A DNA stretch of 64,000 nt from the NCBI RefSeq assembly GCF_007829955.1, contig NZ_VIWX01000005.1, forward strand, positions 248,001 to 312,000, given 5' to 3'. Position numbers and translations under genes: made by a program. This stretch comes from Saccharopolyspora dendranthemae. Its GTDB lineage: Bacteria; Actinomycetota; Actinomycetes; Mycobacteriales; Pseudonocardiaceae. Every line of letters begins with the position of its first letter. Positions within the stretch are counted from its first letter, which is position 1. This document shows positions 25,001 to 33,326 of the stretch, one piece after another. The notes under the pieces were generated by a model. That model saw nothing but the letters and a program-made list of their open reading frames with translations, was not told the DNA's origin and ran no database searches.

Positions 25001-26908
25001 GTGGAGATCGAACGGCACGAGTACGACGTGGTCGTGATCGGCGCCGGTGGCGCGGGTCTGCGCGCGGCGATCGAGACGCGATCAGCGGGACTGCGCACCG
25101 CGGTGGTGTGCAAGTCGCTCTTCGGCAAGGCCCACACCGTGATGGCCGAGGGCGGCATCGCCGCCTCGATGGGCAACGTCAACTCCCGCGACGACTGGCA
25201 GGTGCACTTCCGGGACACGATGCGCGGCGGGAAGTTCCTCAACAACTGGCGGATGGCCGAGCTGCACGCTCGCGAGGCTCCGCAGCGGGTGTGGGAGCTG
25301 GAAACCTACGGCGCGCTGTTCGACCGCACCCCGGACGGCAGGATCAGCCAGCGCAACTTCGGCGGTCACGAGTACCCGAGGCTCGCGCACGTCGGCGACC
25401 GGACCGGCCTGGAGCTGATCCGCACGCTGCAGCAGAAGATCGTTTCGCTCCAGCAGGAGGACCACGCCGAGTTCGGCGACTACGAGGCCCGCATCAAGGT
25501 CTTCCAGGAATGCACGGTCACCGAGCTCCTCAAGGACGACTCGGGCGCGCAGGGATCGAAGGTCTCGGGCGCTTTCGGGTACTGGCGGGAGTCCGGCCGG
25601 TACGTGCTCTTCGACGCCCCGGCGGTCATCCTCGCCACCGGTGGCATCGGCAAGTCGTTCAAGGTCACCTCGAACTCCTGGGAGTACACCGGAGACGGGC
25701 ACGCGCTGGCGCTGCGCGCCGGAGCGTCCCTGATCAACATGGAGTTCGTGCAGTTCCACCCGACCGGAATGGTGTGGCCGCCGAGCGTGAAGGGGATCCT
25801 GGTCACCGAATCGGTGCGCGGCGATGGCGGAGTGCTGCGCAACTCCGAGGGTCGCCGGTTCATGTTCGACTACATCCCCGAGGTGTTCAAGGACAACTAC
25901 GCCGACAGCGAGGCCGAGGGCGATCGCTGGTACGACGACCCGGACAACAACCGCAGGCCTCCCGAGCTGCTGCCGCGGGACGAGGTCGCGCGAGCCATCA
26001 ACAACGAGGTCAAGGAAGGCCGGGGCTCCCCGCACGGCGGTGTCTTCCTCGACGTGGCCACGCGCCTGCCCGCCGAGACCATTACCAAGCGGTTGCCGTC
26101 GATGCACCACCAGTTCAAGGAACTGGCCGATGTGGACATCACCACCGAGGCGATGGAAGTCGGCCCGACCTGCCACTACGTGATGGGCGGAGTCGAGGTC
26201 GAGCCCGACACCGCCGCCTCCCGCGTGCCCGGGCTGTTCGCGGCGGGTGAGGTCGCGGGCGGCATGCACGGTTCGAACCGGTTGGGCGGCAACTCGTTGT
26301 CGGATCTGCTGGTCTTCGGACGCCGGGCAGGCACCGGAGCCGCCGGTTACGTCCAGGGCCTCGTGGACCGCCCGCGGATCGCTCCGTCCGATGTGGACTC
26401 TGCGGCGGAACGCGCCGCGGACCCGTTCAACCCGGCCGAGGGCAAGAGCGAGAACCCCTACTCGCTGCACTCGGAGCTCCAGCAGGCGATGAACGACCTC
26501 GTGGGCATCATCCGGCGGGACGAGGAGATGCGCGAGGCGCTGGGCCGGCTGCGGGACTTGATCGCGCGAGCCGAACACCTCGAAGTGGAGGGCAACCGGC
26601 AGTTCAACCCCGGTTGGCACCTGGCCATCGACCTGCGCAACATGCTGCTGGTCAGCGAATGCGTCGCCCGCGCAGCGCTGCTGCGGACCGAGAGCCGCGG
26701 CGGGCACACCCGCGACGACCACCCGTCGATGGATGCGCAGTGGCGCCGGAAGCTCCTGGTCTGCGAGCGGTCCGGCACGGGGGTCGAGGTCACCGAGGAA
26801 CCGCAGGTTGCGATGCGTCACGAGCTGCTGGAGCTGTTCAAGCTGGAGGAGCTGCGCAAGTACTACACCGATGACGAGCTCGCGGACGTCCAGGCTAAGG
26901 AGCTGTGA
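25001..26908 (+). CDS. sdhA: succinate dehydrogenase flavoprotein subunit (Sdh1)
   Basis: 635 aa from GTG 25001 (VEIERHEYDVVVIGAGGAG), with GAAGGAC six bases upstream. The dinucleotide-binding GAGGAGL is at residue 14. H45 in KAHTVMAEGG is positioned for covalent FAD attachment. Active-site features include QFHPTGM, the ESVRGDGG loop and the HYVMGGVEV and GSNRLGGNSL segments. It oxidises succinate to fumarate and feeds electrons to SdhB and the quinone pool. An atypical acidic insertion near residue 300 (YADSEAEGDRWYDDPDNNR) also occurs in the mycobacterial Rv0248c type as I recall it. Confidence 0.92.
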   Translation: MEIERHEYDVVVIGAGGAGLRAAIETRSAGLRTAVVCKSLFGKAHTVMAEGGIAASMGNVNSRDDWQVHFRDTMRGGKFLNNWRMAELHAREAPQRVWELETYGALFDRTPDGRISQRNFGGHEYPRLAHVGDRTGLELIRTLQQKIVSLQQEDHAEFGDYEARIKVFQECTVTELLKDDSGAQGSKVSGAFGYWRESGRYVLFDAPAVILATGGIGKSFKVTSNSWEYTGDGHALALRAGASLINMEFVQFHPTGMVWPPSVKGILVTESVRGDGGVLRNSEGRRFMFDYIPEVFKDNYADSEAEGDRWYDDPDNNRRPPELLPRDEVARAINNEVKEGRGSPHGGVFLDVATRLPAETITKRLPSMHHQFKELADVDITTEAMEVGPTCHYVMGGVEVEPDTAASRVPGLFAAGEVAGGMHGSNRLGGNSLSDLLVFGRRAGTGAAGYVQGLVDRPRIAPSDVDSAAERAADPFNPAEGKSENPYSLHSELQQAMNDLVGIIRRDEEMREALGRLRDLIARAEHLEVEGNRQFNPGWHLAIDLRNMLLVSECVARAALLRTESRGGHTRDDHPSMDAQWRRKLLVCERSGTGVEVTEEPQVAMRHELLELFKLEELRKYYTDDELADVQAKEL

Positions 26909-27651
26909 TGGGTTACCAGGCGCACTTCCGGGTGTGGCGCGGCACGGACGACGGCGAGCTGCAGGACTTCGCCGTCGAGGTCAACGAGGGTGAGGTCGTC
27001 CTCGACATCATCCACCGGTTGCAGGCCACCCAGGCACCGGACATGGCGGTCCGCTGGAACTGCAAGGCGGGCAAGTGCGGCTCGTGCTCGGCGGAGATCA
27101 ACGGCCGTCCGCGGCTGATGTGCATGACCCGGATGTCCACCTTCACCGAGGACGAGACCATCACGGTCACCCCGATGCGCGCGTTCCCGCTGATCAAGGA
27201 TTTGGTGACGGACGTGTCGTACAACTACACCAAGGCCCGCGAGGTCCCGGCGTTCACGCCGCCCGCGGACCTGGAGCCCGGTGAGTACCGGATGCAGCAG
27301 GTCGACGTGGAGCGCTCGCAGGAGTTCCGCAAGTGCATCGAGTGCTTCCTCTGCCAGGACACCTGCCACGTCATCCGCGACCACGAGGAGAACAAGGAGG
27401 CGTTCTCCGGGCCCAGGTTCCTGATGCGCGTCGCCGAACTGGAGATGCACCCGCTCGACGAGGCCGAGGACCGGCCGGACAAGGCGAGGGGAGACCACGG
27501 GCTGGGCATGTGCAACATCACGAAGTGCTGCAGCGAGGTCTGCCCGGAGAACATCCACATCACCGACAACGCCCTCATCCCGTTGAAGGAGCGAGTGGCG
27601 GACCACCGCTACGACCCGATCCTGCGCTTGTTCCGGAAGAAGAAGGACTAG
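26908..27651 (+). CDS. sdhB: succinate dehydrogenase iron-sulfur subunit (Sdh1)
   Basis: 247 aa. ATG 26908 overlaps the sdhA stop by one base (TGATG). [2Fe-2S] ligands are in CKAGKCGSCSAEINGRPRLMC, read as C-x4-CGSC-x11-C. The [4Fe-4S] motif is CIECFLCQDTC and the [3Fe-4S]/[4Fe-4S] ligands are in CNITKCCSEVCP. All three clusters appear complete. It is the last gene of the operon, followed by a strong terminator. Confidence 0.93.
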   Translation: MGYQAHFRVWRGTDDGELQDFAVEVNEGEVVLDIIHRLQATQAPDMAVRWNCKAGKCGSCSAEINGRPRLMCMTRMSTFTEDETITVTPMRAFPLIKDLVTDVSYNYTKAREVPAFTPPADLEPGEYRMQQVDVERSQEFRKCIECFLCQDTCHVIRDHEENKEAFSGPRFLMRVAELEMHPLDEAEDRPDKARGDHGLGMCNITKCCSEVCPENIHITDNALIPLKERVADHRYDPILRLFRKKKD

Positions 27652-27737
27652 AAACTGTTCGCGTGCGAGCTGAGTCCCGTTCCTGGGTGAGCGACTCCGC
27701 CCCATTCCTCGACATGGCCTAGTCCCGACACGAGTGC

Positions 27738-27779
27738 GATGACGGCTCACCGACTTTCTTCGGTGGGCCGTCATCTTTT
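27738..27779 (+). terminator. intrinsic terminator of the sdh operon
   Basis: A 15-bp stem (GATGACGGC and CACCG paired with CGGTG and GCCGTCATC, with one T-G wobble), an 8-nt loop ACTTTCTT and a trailing TTTT. It is 87 bp beyond sdhB. This is the clearest rho-independent terminator in the window. Confidence 0.88.
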
Positions 27780-28493
27780 CGTCGGAGGCGGCTGCACGGG
27801 GCTGTTCGGTGGTGTGTAGTTTCAACCGTGCGCCGAGGTGGATGCGGCCCATTCGACACCGTGCGGTGGGGAGCGATTCACCCGCGAGTTCCCCATTATT
27901 CACGATACTCATCATCGCGTTCACCAGCGGTTACACACAATTCACGAACCTCCGCGCGCTGGCAATTGTGTGAATTATCTGACAGCGAACGCCCGGAAGT
28001 CGCTTTCCTCGCGAATTTTCGCTGGCCGCAGCGGATTGACTTTTCAAATTCGTCCATTGTGGACGGTTTTCGCGGCATGGCGTGTTCTCGTCATGGCTGT
28101 CGTTCGGCCCGCTTCTCCGGTTACGTTCCAGTGCGAACGGAGTCGATTCAGATGGACATCAACCGACCAGTCGCGGGGTTTGCTCTGTGGACGGCCGGAC
28201 GGCCGATGGGAACCGTACCCCGACGAGGGCCCATCGATACGCCGAATGGCCTTTCACGTCGCCAAGCCCCGCCCTGCCGCCGAATCGGCGACAGGGGCCT
28301 GGCGGCCGGACGTCGCGAAACCCCGAGGTGGCGTCCGGCCGCCGCCGGCTGATGCAGACCCCAGAAAACTTCGGTCAACGCCGACCGCTGGAAATGGCAA
28401 TTCCCAACGGTTTTCAGGTATCCGGGAGATCCGAGGAGGATTCACCGCGTGCCTTGAGTTCTGGCGCTGGCTGCCAGAGGAAGTGCGGCGGAC
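27780..28493. other. gene-free stretch of about 0.7 kb upstream of the VanZ-like gene
   Basis: No convincing coding region was found. Open frames here have Arg/Ser-rich composition, no ribosome site and no family features. Bases about 27885-28080 are visibly richer in A+T than the surroundings. Two structured parts were seen: a compound AT-rich inverted repeat at 27934-27972, and a 12-bp stem GGCGGCCGGACG / CGTCCGGCCGCC (28301-28312 with 28332-28343) around a 19-nt loop. It could be a long regulatory leader or an unrecognised non-coding RNA. Confidence 0.5.
27934..27976. promoter_or_regulatory. compound AT-rich inverted repeat
   Basis: CACACAATT (27934-27942) pairs with AATTGTGTG (27964-27972). 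AATTCAC (27939-27945) pairs with GTGAATT (27970-27976), giving two overlapping inverted repeats across a 20-25 bp spacer. It is AT-rich in a GC-rich genome, which suggests an operator rather than a terminator. Confidence 0.4.
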
Positions 28494-29285
28494 GTGCAGC
28501 AGATTCTCGTGGCTTTCGACGGATTCGTTCCGGTGGTGACGACACTGCTCCTGATCGCGGGCGCCGTCGGATGCGGATCAGCCTTGTTCCGAGGCTATTC
28601 GACCGAGCCGTTCGTGATGCGGGAGCCGATGATCGACGGGGCCCTGGCCTATTCGGTCCTCGTCGTGGGATACCTGGTCTTCACACCCCAGGTGCCGACT
28701 CTCGAGCCGTTCCGGCCCGACATCGGCAACGACGTCACGGAGGCGCTCACAGCGGCTCCGGGTGACTCGCAGCCGTGGCTGCAGCTCGTGGGCAACCTCG
28801 TGCTGCTGCTGCCGCTGAGCGTGCTGGTGCCGCAACGGCTCCTGTGGTTCGACAACGTCGTGAAGATCGCGCTCGGCGGCCTGCTGTGCTCCGCGACGAT
28901 CGAGACGATCCAGTTCATCGCGATCAGCGGGCGCGTCTGCTCCGCCGACGACGTGGTCTGCAACTCCATCGGAGCCACCCTCGGCGGCATGCTCGTGCGG
29001 CTGCCGTTCTGGATCAGCCCCACGAGTCGTCCGCAGCACCGGACCACGGGGGAGAGCGACCCGACGGTCTGGCTGCTCATCGCCCGCATCGAGCACGAGC
29101 GCCAGTGCTACAAGGCCGCGGCTCAGAGCCGGCAGAACCTCCCGCGCCGCCGCCCGTCCCTGCCCCAGCAGCCGGTGCTCACCAAGCGCCCGGCGCTGGC
29201 GGGGCAGGAAGTCTTCCGCCAGCCGCCCGGGCTGGTCGGCGGTCCTCAGCGGCGCGCTCTGGCGGGCCAGCAGCACATCCGCTGA
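28494..29285 (+). CDS. VanZ-family membrane protein
   Basis: 263 aa from GTG 28494. Residues about 10-175 carry the VanZ-like core: FTPQVPTLEPFRPDIGND, GNLVLLLPLSVLVPQR, then LLCSATIETIQFIAISGRVC and SADDVVCNSIGATLGGML. Four to five membrane helices are likely. The C-terminal 80 residues are polar, Gln/Arg/Pro-rich and probably cytosolic or disordered. VanZ relatives occur widely outside glycopeptide-resistance clusters, and no vanHAX genes are near, so resistance should not be inferred. It ends at a hairpin before a convergent SDR gene. Confidence 0.8.
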   Translation: MQQILVAFDGFVPVVTTLLLIAGAVGCGSALFRGYSTEPFVMREPMIDGALAYSVLVVGYLVFTPQVPTLEPFRPDIGNDVTEALTAAPGDSQPWLQLVGNLVLLLPLSVLVPQRLLWFDNVVKIALGGLLCSATIETIQFIAISGRVCSADDVVCNSIGATLGGMLVRLPFWISPTSRPQHRTTGESDPTVWLLIARIEHERQCYKAAAQSRQNLPRRRPSLPQQPVLTKRPALAGQEVFRQPPGLVGGPQRRALAGQQHIR

Positions 29286-29290
29286 AGACC

Positions 29291-29330
29291 CCGGTGGTCG
29301 GGAGCACTCCGTCGCGATCCCGGCCACCGG
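29291..29330. terminator. bidirectional hairpin between VanZ-like and SDR genes
   Basis: A 13-bp stem CCGGTGG-T-CGGGA with TCCCG-G-CCACCGG (29291-29303 and 29318-29330, one T-G wobble) and a 14-nt loop, in the 90-bp gap between convergent genes. It lacks a strong T tract. Confidence 0.65.
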
Positions 29331-29375
29331 CCCTTCGCGTGCGCTGCGGCCGGGCTCACCAGAGCCCTGAGGTGC

Positions 29376-30248
29376 TCAGGAGTTCAGCTTCTCGTTCCGC
29401 GCGCTCATGGAGCGCCCGAGCTCTCGGGTCTCCTGCTCCAACTGCGGGATGAGCCGGATCAGCTGCCGGCGCATGACCAGTTCTACCAGCGCGGAGCCCG
29501 GCACGTTGCGCAGCCAGTGCATCAGCATGACGGCGCGCGGGACGTAGACGCGGCGCTTGCGGCGCTCGACGGCGTTGGCGAAGGCCTGAGCGCACCGGTC
29601 GGGCGTGGTGATGGCGCGCATCGGCCACGGCAGGCGCTTGCGCATCTCGGTGAAGGTCTTCAGGTCGCCGGCGACTTCGCGCACCAGGTCGGTGTCGATC
29701 CACGACGGGTGCGCCGAGCCGACCGACACGCCCAGGTGCAGGACCTCCATGCGCAGAGCCGAGGCGAGCGCCTCGCTGGCGGCCTTGCTCGCGGTGTAGG
29801 CGGCCATGCCGCCGATCGGGGCGAACGCCGACAGCGAGGACACCACGAGCAGGTAGCCCTTGCTCGCGGCGAGTTCGGGCATCACCGCGCGCGCGGTGTG
29901 GAACACGCCGTTGACGTTGACGTCGATGGTCTTGAGGAAGCCGCGCGGGTCCCCCGCCCGGACGCTGCCCAGCGGAGCGATGCCGGCGTTGGCGATGGCG
30001 GCGTCGATGCGGCCGAACTTCGCGGTCGCGGCGTCGACGGCGGCCTGCAGCGAGTCGGGGTCGGTGACGTCGGCCTCGGCCCAGAAGTGACCTTCGCCGA
30101 GCTCGGCGGCGACTGCGGCCAGCTCGTCCGGTTCCAGGCCCACGAGGGCGAGCTTGGCGCCGCGTCGTGCCAGCTCGCGCGCGGTTTCGGCGCCGATGCC
30201 CCGGGCGGCACCAGTGATCAGGACGACCTTGCCGGACACGTTCGCCAT
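29376..30248 (-). CDS. short-chain dehydrogenase/reductase under a triple operator
   Basis: 290 aa from ATG 30248 (MANVSGKVVLITGAARGIG); GAGGGAGA upstream supports this over ATG 30344. Classical SDR residues are G13-x3-GxG, S138, Y151 and K155 (Y-T-A-S-K). The C-terminal 50 residues contain a hydrophobic/basic stretch (YVPRAVMLMHWLRNVPG), typical of the long-chain or steroid-oriented SDRs of actinobacteria. Three tandem TetR-type half-site pairs directly upstream indicate tight control, probably by a lipid-responsive regulator. The reaction is NAD(P)-dependent; the substrate is unknown. Confidence 0.85.
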   Translation of the reverse strand: MANVSGKVVLITGAARGIGAETARELARRGAKLALVGLEPDELAAVAAELGEGHFWAEADVTDPDSLQAAVDAATAKFGRIDAAIANAGIAPLGSVRAGDPRGFLKTIDVNVNGVFHTARAVMPELAASKGYLLVVSSLSAFAPIGGMAAYTASKAASEALASALRMEVLHLGVSVGSAHPSWIDTDLVREVAGDLKTFTEMRKRLPWPMRAITTPDRCAQAFANAVERRKRRVYVPRAVMLMHWLRNVPGSALVELVMRRQLIRLIPQLEQETRELGRSMSARNEKLNS

Positions 30249-30274
30249 CTGCTCTCCCTCGAGTCGACCGCTAG

Positions 30275-30316
30275 CTACTCCGCAGTAGCTTACTGGCGGT
30301 AGCCTACGCCGAGTAG
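30275..30316. promoter_or_regulatory. three tandem TetR-type operators upstream of the SDR gene
   Basis: CTACTCCGCAGTAG (30275-30288) is a perfect palindrome. TACTGGCGGTAG (30291-30302) and CTACGCCGAGTAG (30304-30316) follow at 14-15 bp intervals. The half-sites CTACT/AGTAG match the TACT-GACG-AGTA palindrome upstream of fadE24. The array lies 27-68 bp upstream of the ATG, overlapping the expected promoter. Confidence 0.65.
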
Positions 30317-30334
30317 GTTTCGAGGTGAAGAGCG

Positions 30335-30365
30335 AAAAAGGCACCCGCGACGAATCGCGGGTGCC
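30335..30365 (-). terminator. intrinsic terminator of the lipoprotein gene
   Basis: On the minus strand, an 11-bp stem GGCACCCGCGA / TCGCGGGTGCC closed by a stable TTCG tetraloop is followed by TTTTT (plus-strand A tract 30335-30339). It lies 28 bp past the lipoprotein stop codon, and is very likely rho-independent. Confidence 0.9.
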
Positions 30366-30393
30366 TCTCGTGCGGAGCCGGTAGCTCCGAAGA

Positions 30394-30927
30394 TCAAGCG
30401 ATGGCGTTGAGCTTCGCCGTGATCTCCTGCTGCTCGGTGGTCAGCTCGGTCGCGAGCTCCTTGAGCGCGGCGTCGTTCTGGGCCGAGGAGGCCAGCGTGG
30501 CGGCCTCGTTGACCAGCGACAGCACCTGCTGCTTCCACTGGGCGTCGAAGGCCGTTCCGCTCAGCGCCGAGAGCGCTGCGTCCGCCGACTCGGCGTGCGC
30601 GGCACCGCCCGCCTGCTGCTGGAGCTCGGAGACCTGCTCCGTCGCGGACTGCTGGAGCTCCGCCGCGACGGACTTCGCCTGCGGGCTCGTCGCCTTGGTG
30701 GCGCCCAGCTCGGCCAGCGCCAGGACCTGCTGGCGGTTGCTCAGCAGCTGAGCGGCCGGACCGCTCGCGCCGTGCTCGCCGGTCGAGGCCTGACCGGCCA
30801 TCTTCGGCGCGTCCGCGGGCGGGGTGCCCGGGGCCGGCGGCTGGTCGCTGTCGTACTCGGCCGGTGTGCAGCCCGCGAGTGCGATACCGCCGACCAGCAC
30901 AGCGCCGATGATCGTGCTCTTCCGCAC
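30394..30927 (-). CDS. DUF4142-like secreted lipoprotein
   Basis: 177 aa. The signal peptide ends in the lipobox LAGC, with Cys at residue 20 (MRKSTIIGAVLVGGIALAGC). A Pro-rich linker is followed by a helical, Ala/Gln-rich domain (LLSNRQQVLALAELGATKAT, ...DAALKELATELTTEQQEITAKL). The helical bundle with paired Leu-Glu repeats resembles DUF4142 proteins, ferritin-like folds of unknown role in the envelope. It is a single-gene leftward unit with its own terminator. Confidence 0.78.
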   Translation of the reverse strand: MRKSTIIGAVLVGGIALAGCTPAEYDSDQPPAPGTPPADAPKMAGQASTGEHGASGPAAQLLSNRQQVLALAELGATKATSPQAKSVAAELQQSATEQVSELQQQAGGAAHAESADAALSALSGTAFDAQWKQQVLSLVNEAATLASSAQNDAALKELATELTTEQQEITAKLNAIA

Positions 30928-31307
30928 GTGCTTCCCCTCCAGGATCTGGTGGACGTCGTCCCAGGGCTGCCCGGTGCGAACGCAGGTGGGCTGCCGGACC
31001 TGTTGTCACGTAGGTTATCTGTCCGCCTCGCGCCCGGTGCGGCCGACGTCCACGCGCGCGGCCGCAGATCGCCGTGTGTCTGATGGCTCTCACCCGGCGT
31101 GACGATCGAGGGCCCGATGAATAGGGTGGCTACGGCCCGGCCGAACTCCGGCCGGAGCCCAGGACTAGTATCCGCAGTCGGCGGTATTGCGACCAGCTCC
31201 CGCGCAGGGGTTCCTGCCGGGCGTCGCATGCGGTCACCGGCCCAACCCGGGCCGGGGCGGATCCGTCCGGGTCCGAGAAGGCTTCAAAGGGAGTTGCAGG
31301 AGGCACC
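30928..31307. other. divergent upstream region of lipoprotein gene and ctaD
   Basis: 380 bp between divergent genes. It presumably holds the promoters of both. No recognisable -10/-35 pair, riboswitch or inverted repeat could be assigned with confidence. The ctaD ribosome site AGGAGG is at the right end, four bases before GTG 31308. Confidence 0.4.
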
Positions 31308-33098
31308 GTGACGGCCGTCGCGCCACAGCCGATCGCCACGCGCCCCTATCCGGTGCGCAAAACGGTTAAGGGATCGTTCCTGGCGCGGATGTTCCGCACC
31401 ACGGACCACAAGCAGATCGGCATCCTCTACCTGGTCACCTCGATCGCGTTCTTCTTGGTCGGCGGCCTCATGGCGATGCTGATCCGCGGCGAGCTGGCCG
31501 TTCCGGGACTTCAGTTCCTGTCGCAGGAGCAGTACAACCAGCTGTTCACCATGCACGGCACGATCATGCTGCTGCTGTACGCGACGCCGATCCTGTTCGG
31601 CTTCGCGAACTACATCCTTCCGCTGCAGATCGGTTCGCCCGACGTCGCGTTCCCGCGGTTGAACGCGTTCGGGTACTGGCTCTACCTGTTCGGCGGCCTC
31701 ATGGTCGTCAGCGGCTTCCTGCTGCCGGGTGGCGCCGCCGACTTCGGCTGGTTCGCCTACACCCCGCTGTCGGACGCCCTGCACTCGCCGGGCCACGGCG
31801 CGGACATGTGGATCGCCGGTCTGGCCGTCTCCGGTCTGGGCACGATCCTCGGTGCGGTCAACATGCTGACCACCGTGGTCTGCCTGCGCGCCCCCGGCAT
31901 GACGATGTTCCGGATGCCGATCTTCACCTGGAACATCATGGTCACCAGCGTGCTGATCCTGATGGCGTTCCCGATCCTGACCGCCGCGCTGCTCGGCCTC
32001 ATGGCCGACCGCCACCTGGGCGCCCACGTCTTCGACCCGGCCAACGGCGGCGTCATCCTGTGGCAGCACCTGTTCTGGTTCTTCGGGCACCCCGAGGTCT
32101 ACATCGTCGCGCTGCCGTTCTTCGGCATCGTCTCCGAGATCTTCCCGGTGTTCAGCCGCAAGCCGCTGTTCGGCTACTCGGGCCTGGTCTACGCGACCCT
32201 GGGCATCGCCGCGCTGTCGGTCGTCGTGTGGGCGCACCACATGTACGCCACCGGCGCCGTGCTGCTGCCGTTCTTCGCGTTCACCACGTTCCTGATCGCG
32301 GTCCCGACCGGTGTGAAGTTCTTCAACTGGATCGGCACCATGTGGAAGGGGCAGCTGACCTTCGAGACGCCGATGATCTTCAGCGTCGGCTTCCTGGTCA
32401 CGTTCCTCTTCGGTGGTCTCACCGGCGTCCTGCTGGCCATGCCGCCGATCGACTTCCACGTGTCGGACACCTACTTCGTGGTCGCGCACTTCCACTACGT
32501 GCTCTACGGCACGATCGTGTTCGCCACCTTCGCCGGCATCTACTTCTGGTTCCCGAAGATGACGGGCCGGATGATGGACGAGCGGCTGGGCAAGCTGCAC
32601 TTCTGGCTGACCTTCATCGGCTTCCACGGCACGTTCCTCGTCCAGCACTGGCTGGGCAACGAGGGCATGCCGCGCCGGTACGCCGACTACCTGGAGTCCG
32701 ACGGCTTCACCACGCTGAACGCCATCTCCACCATCGGCGCGTTCATCCTGGGCGCCTCGATGCTCCCGTTCCTCTACAACGTCTTCAAGAGCTACCGGTA
32801 CGGCGAGGTCGCCGAGGTCGACGACCCGTGGGGCTACGGCAACTCACTCGAGTGGGCCACGTCCTGCCCGCCGCCGCGGCACAACTTCAAGGAGCTGCCG
32901 CGGATCCGCTCCGAGCGGCCCGCGTTCGAGCTGCACTACCCGCACATCTCCGAGCGGATGCGGCTGGAAGCGCACCTGTCCCTGACCGGCAAGACCTTGG
33001 CCCACAAGGAGGAGGAAGGCTCTGGCGGTACCGCCACCCTGACTCAGCCGGCCAAGGACAAGGACACGTCGGATCGGGACGACACCACCGAGAAGTGA
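31308..33098 (+). CDS. ctaD: cytochrome c oxidase subunit I (aa3 type)
   Basis: 596 aa from GTG 31308 with AGGAGG upstream. Twelve membrane helices. Haem and copper ligands are visible: His in FTMHGTIMLLLYATP (haem a), the cross-linked H-P-E-V-Y of FWFFGHPEVYIVALP, the H-H pair in VVWAHHMYATG (CuB), and the two His of VVAHFHYVLYG. It reduces O2 to water in the actinobacterial bcc-aa3 supercomplex, with other subunits encoded elsewhere. A Ser/Asp-rich C-terminal tail follows the last helix. Its pairing with serB downstream matches Rv3043c-Rv3042c. Confidence 0.95.
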   Translation: MTAVAPQPIATRPYPVRKTVKGSFLARMFRTTDHKQIGILYLVTSIAFFLVGGLMAMLIRGELAVPGLQFLSQEQYNQLFTMHGTIMLLLYATPILFGFANYILPLQIGSPDVAFPRLNAFGYWLYLFGGLMVVSGFLLPGGAADFGWFAYTPLSDALHSPGHGADMWIAGLAVSGLGTILGAVNMLTTVVCLRAPGMTMFRMPIFTWNIMVTSVLILMAFPILTAALLGLMADRHLGAHVFDPANGGVILWQHLFWFFGHPEVYIVALPFFGIVSEIFPVFSRKPLFGYSGLVYATLGIAALSVVVWAHHMYATGAVLLPFFAFTTFLIAVPTGVKFFNWIGTMWKGQLTFETPMIFSVGFLVTFLFGGLTGVLLAMPPIDFHVSDTYFVVAHFHYVLYGTIVFATFAGIYFWFPKMTGRMMDERLGKLHFWLTFIGFHGTFLVQHWLGNEGMPRRYADYLESDGFTTLNAISTIGAFILGASMLPFLYNVFKSYRYGEVAEVDDPWGYGNSLEWATSCPPPRHNFKELPRIRSERPAFELHYPHISERMRLEAHLSLTGKTLAHKEEEGSGGTATLTQPAKDKDTSDRDDTTEK

Positions 33099-33154
33099 CC
33101 TCGTCGATAGCCCCGAACGGCACGGTTGTGCCAGGGTAGGGACCAGCTCGACGG

Positions 33155-33201
33155 CGAGCCCCGGCAAGCCAAACGGCCTGCCGGGGCTCGTTGCTGTTTT
33201 T
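33155..33201 (+). terminator. intrinsic terminator of ctaD
   Basis: A 12-bp perfect stem CGAGCCCCGGCA / TGCCGGGGCTCG (33155-33166 with 33179-33190), its loop containing a further GCC/GGC pair, then TTGCTGTTTTT. It lies 57 bp past the ctaD stop codon. Confidence 0.85.
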
Positions 33202-33326
33202 GGTGTTGTCTCGCGGAGGCTTGCGTGGCGGTGCGGGCTGAGTCCCACACCTGCGGCAAGGGCAAGCGCCACCTCCTCGAACGACCCACGTCCAGCATTC
33301 TCGGTTAGAGAGGAACTTTCGCAGTC

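Noticed and set aside
27838..28539. Possible 233-codon gene in the gene-free island
   Set aside because: No ribosome site, Arg/Ser/Pro-rich composition, no hydrophobic core pattern, and it overlaps the better VanZ-like start.
28494..29285. Glycopeptide resistance determinant because of the VanZ-like domain
   Set aside because: No vanH/A/X/R/S genes nearby; VanZ-like proteins are common in actinomycetes without such resistance.
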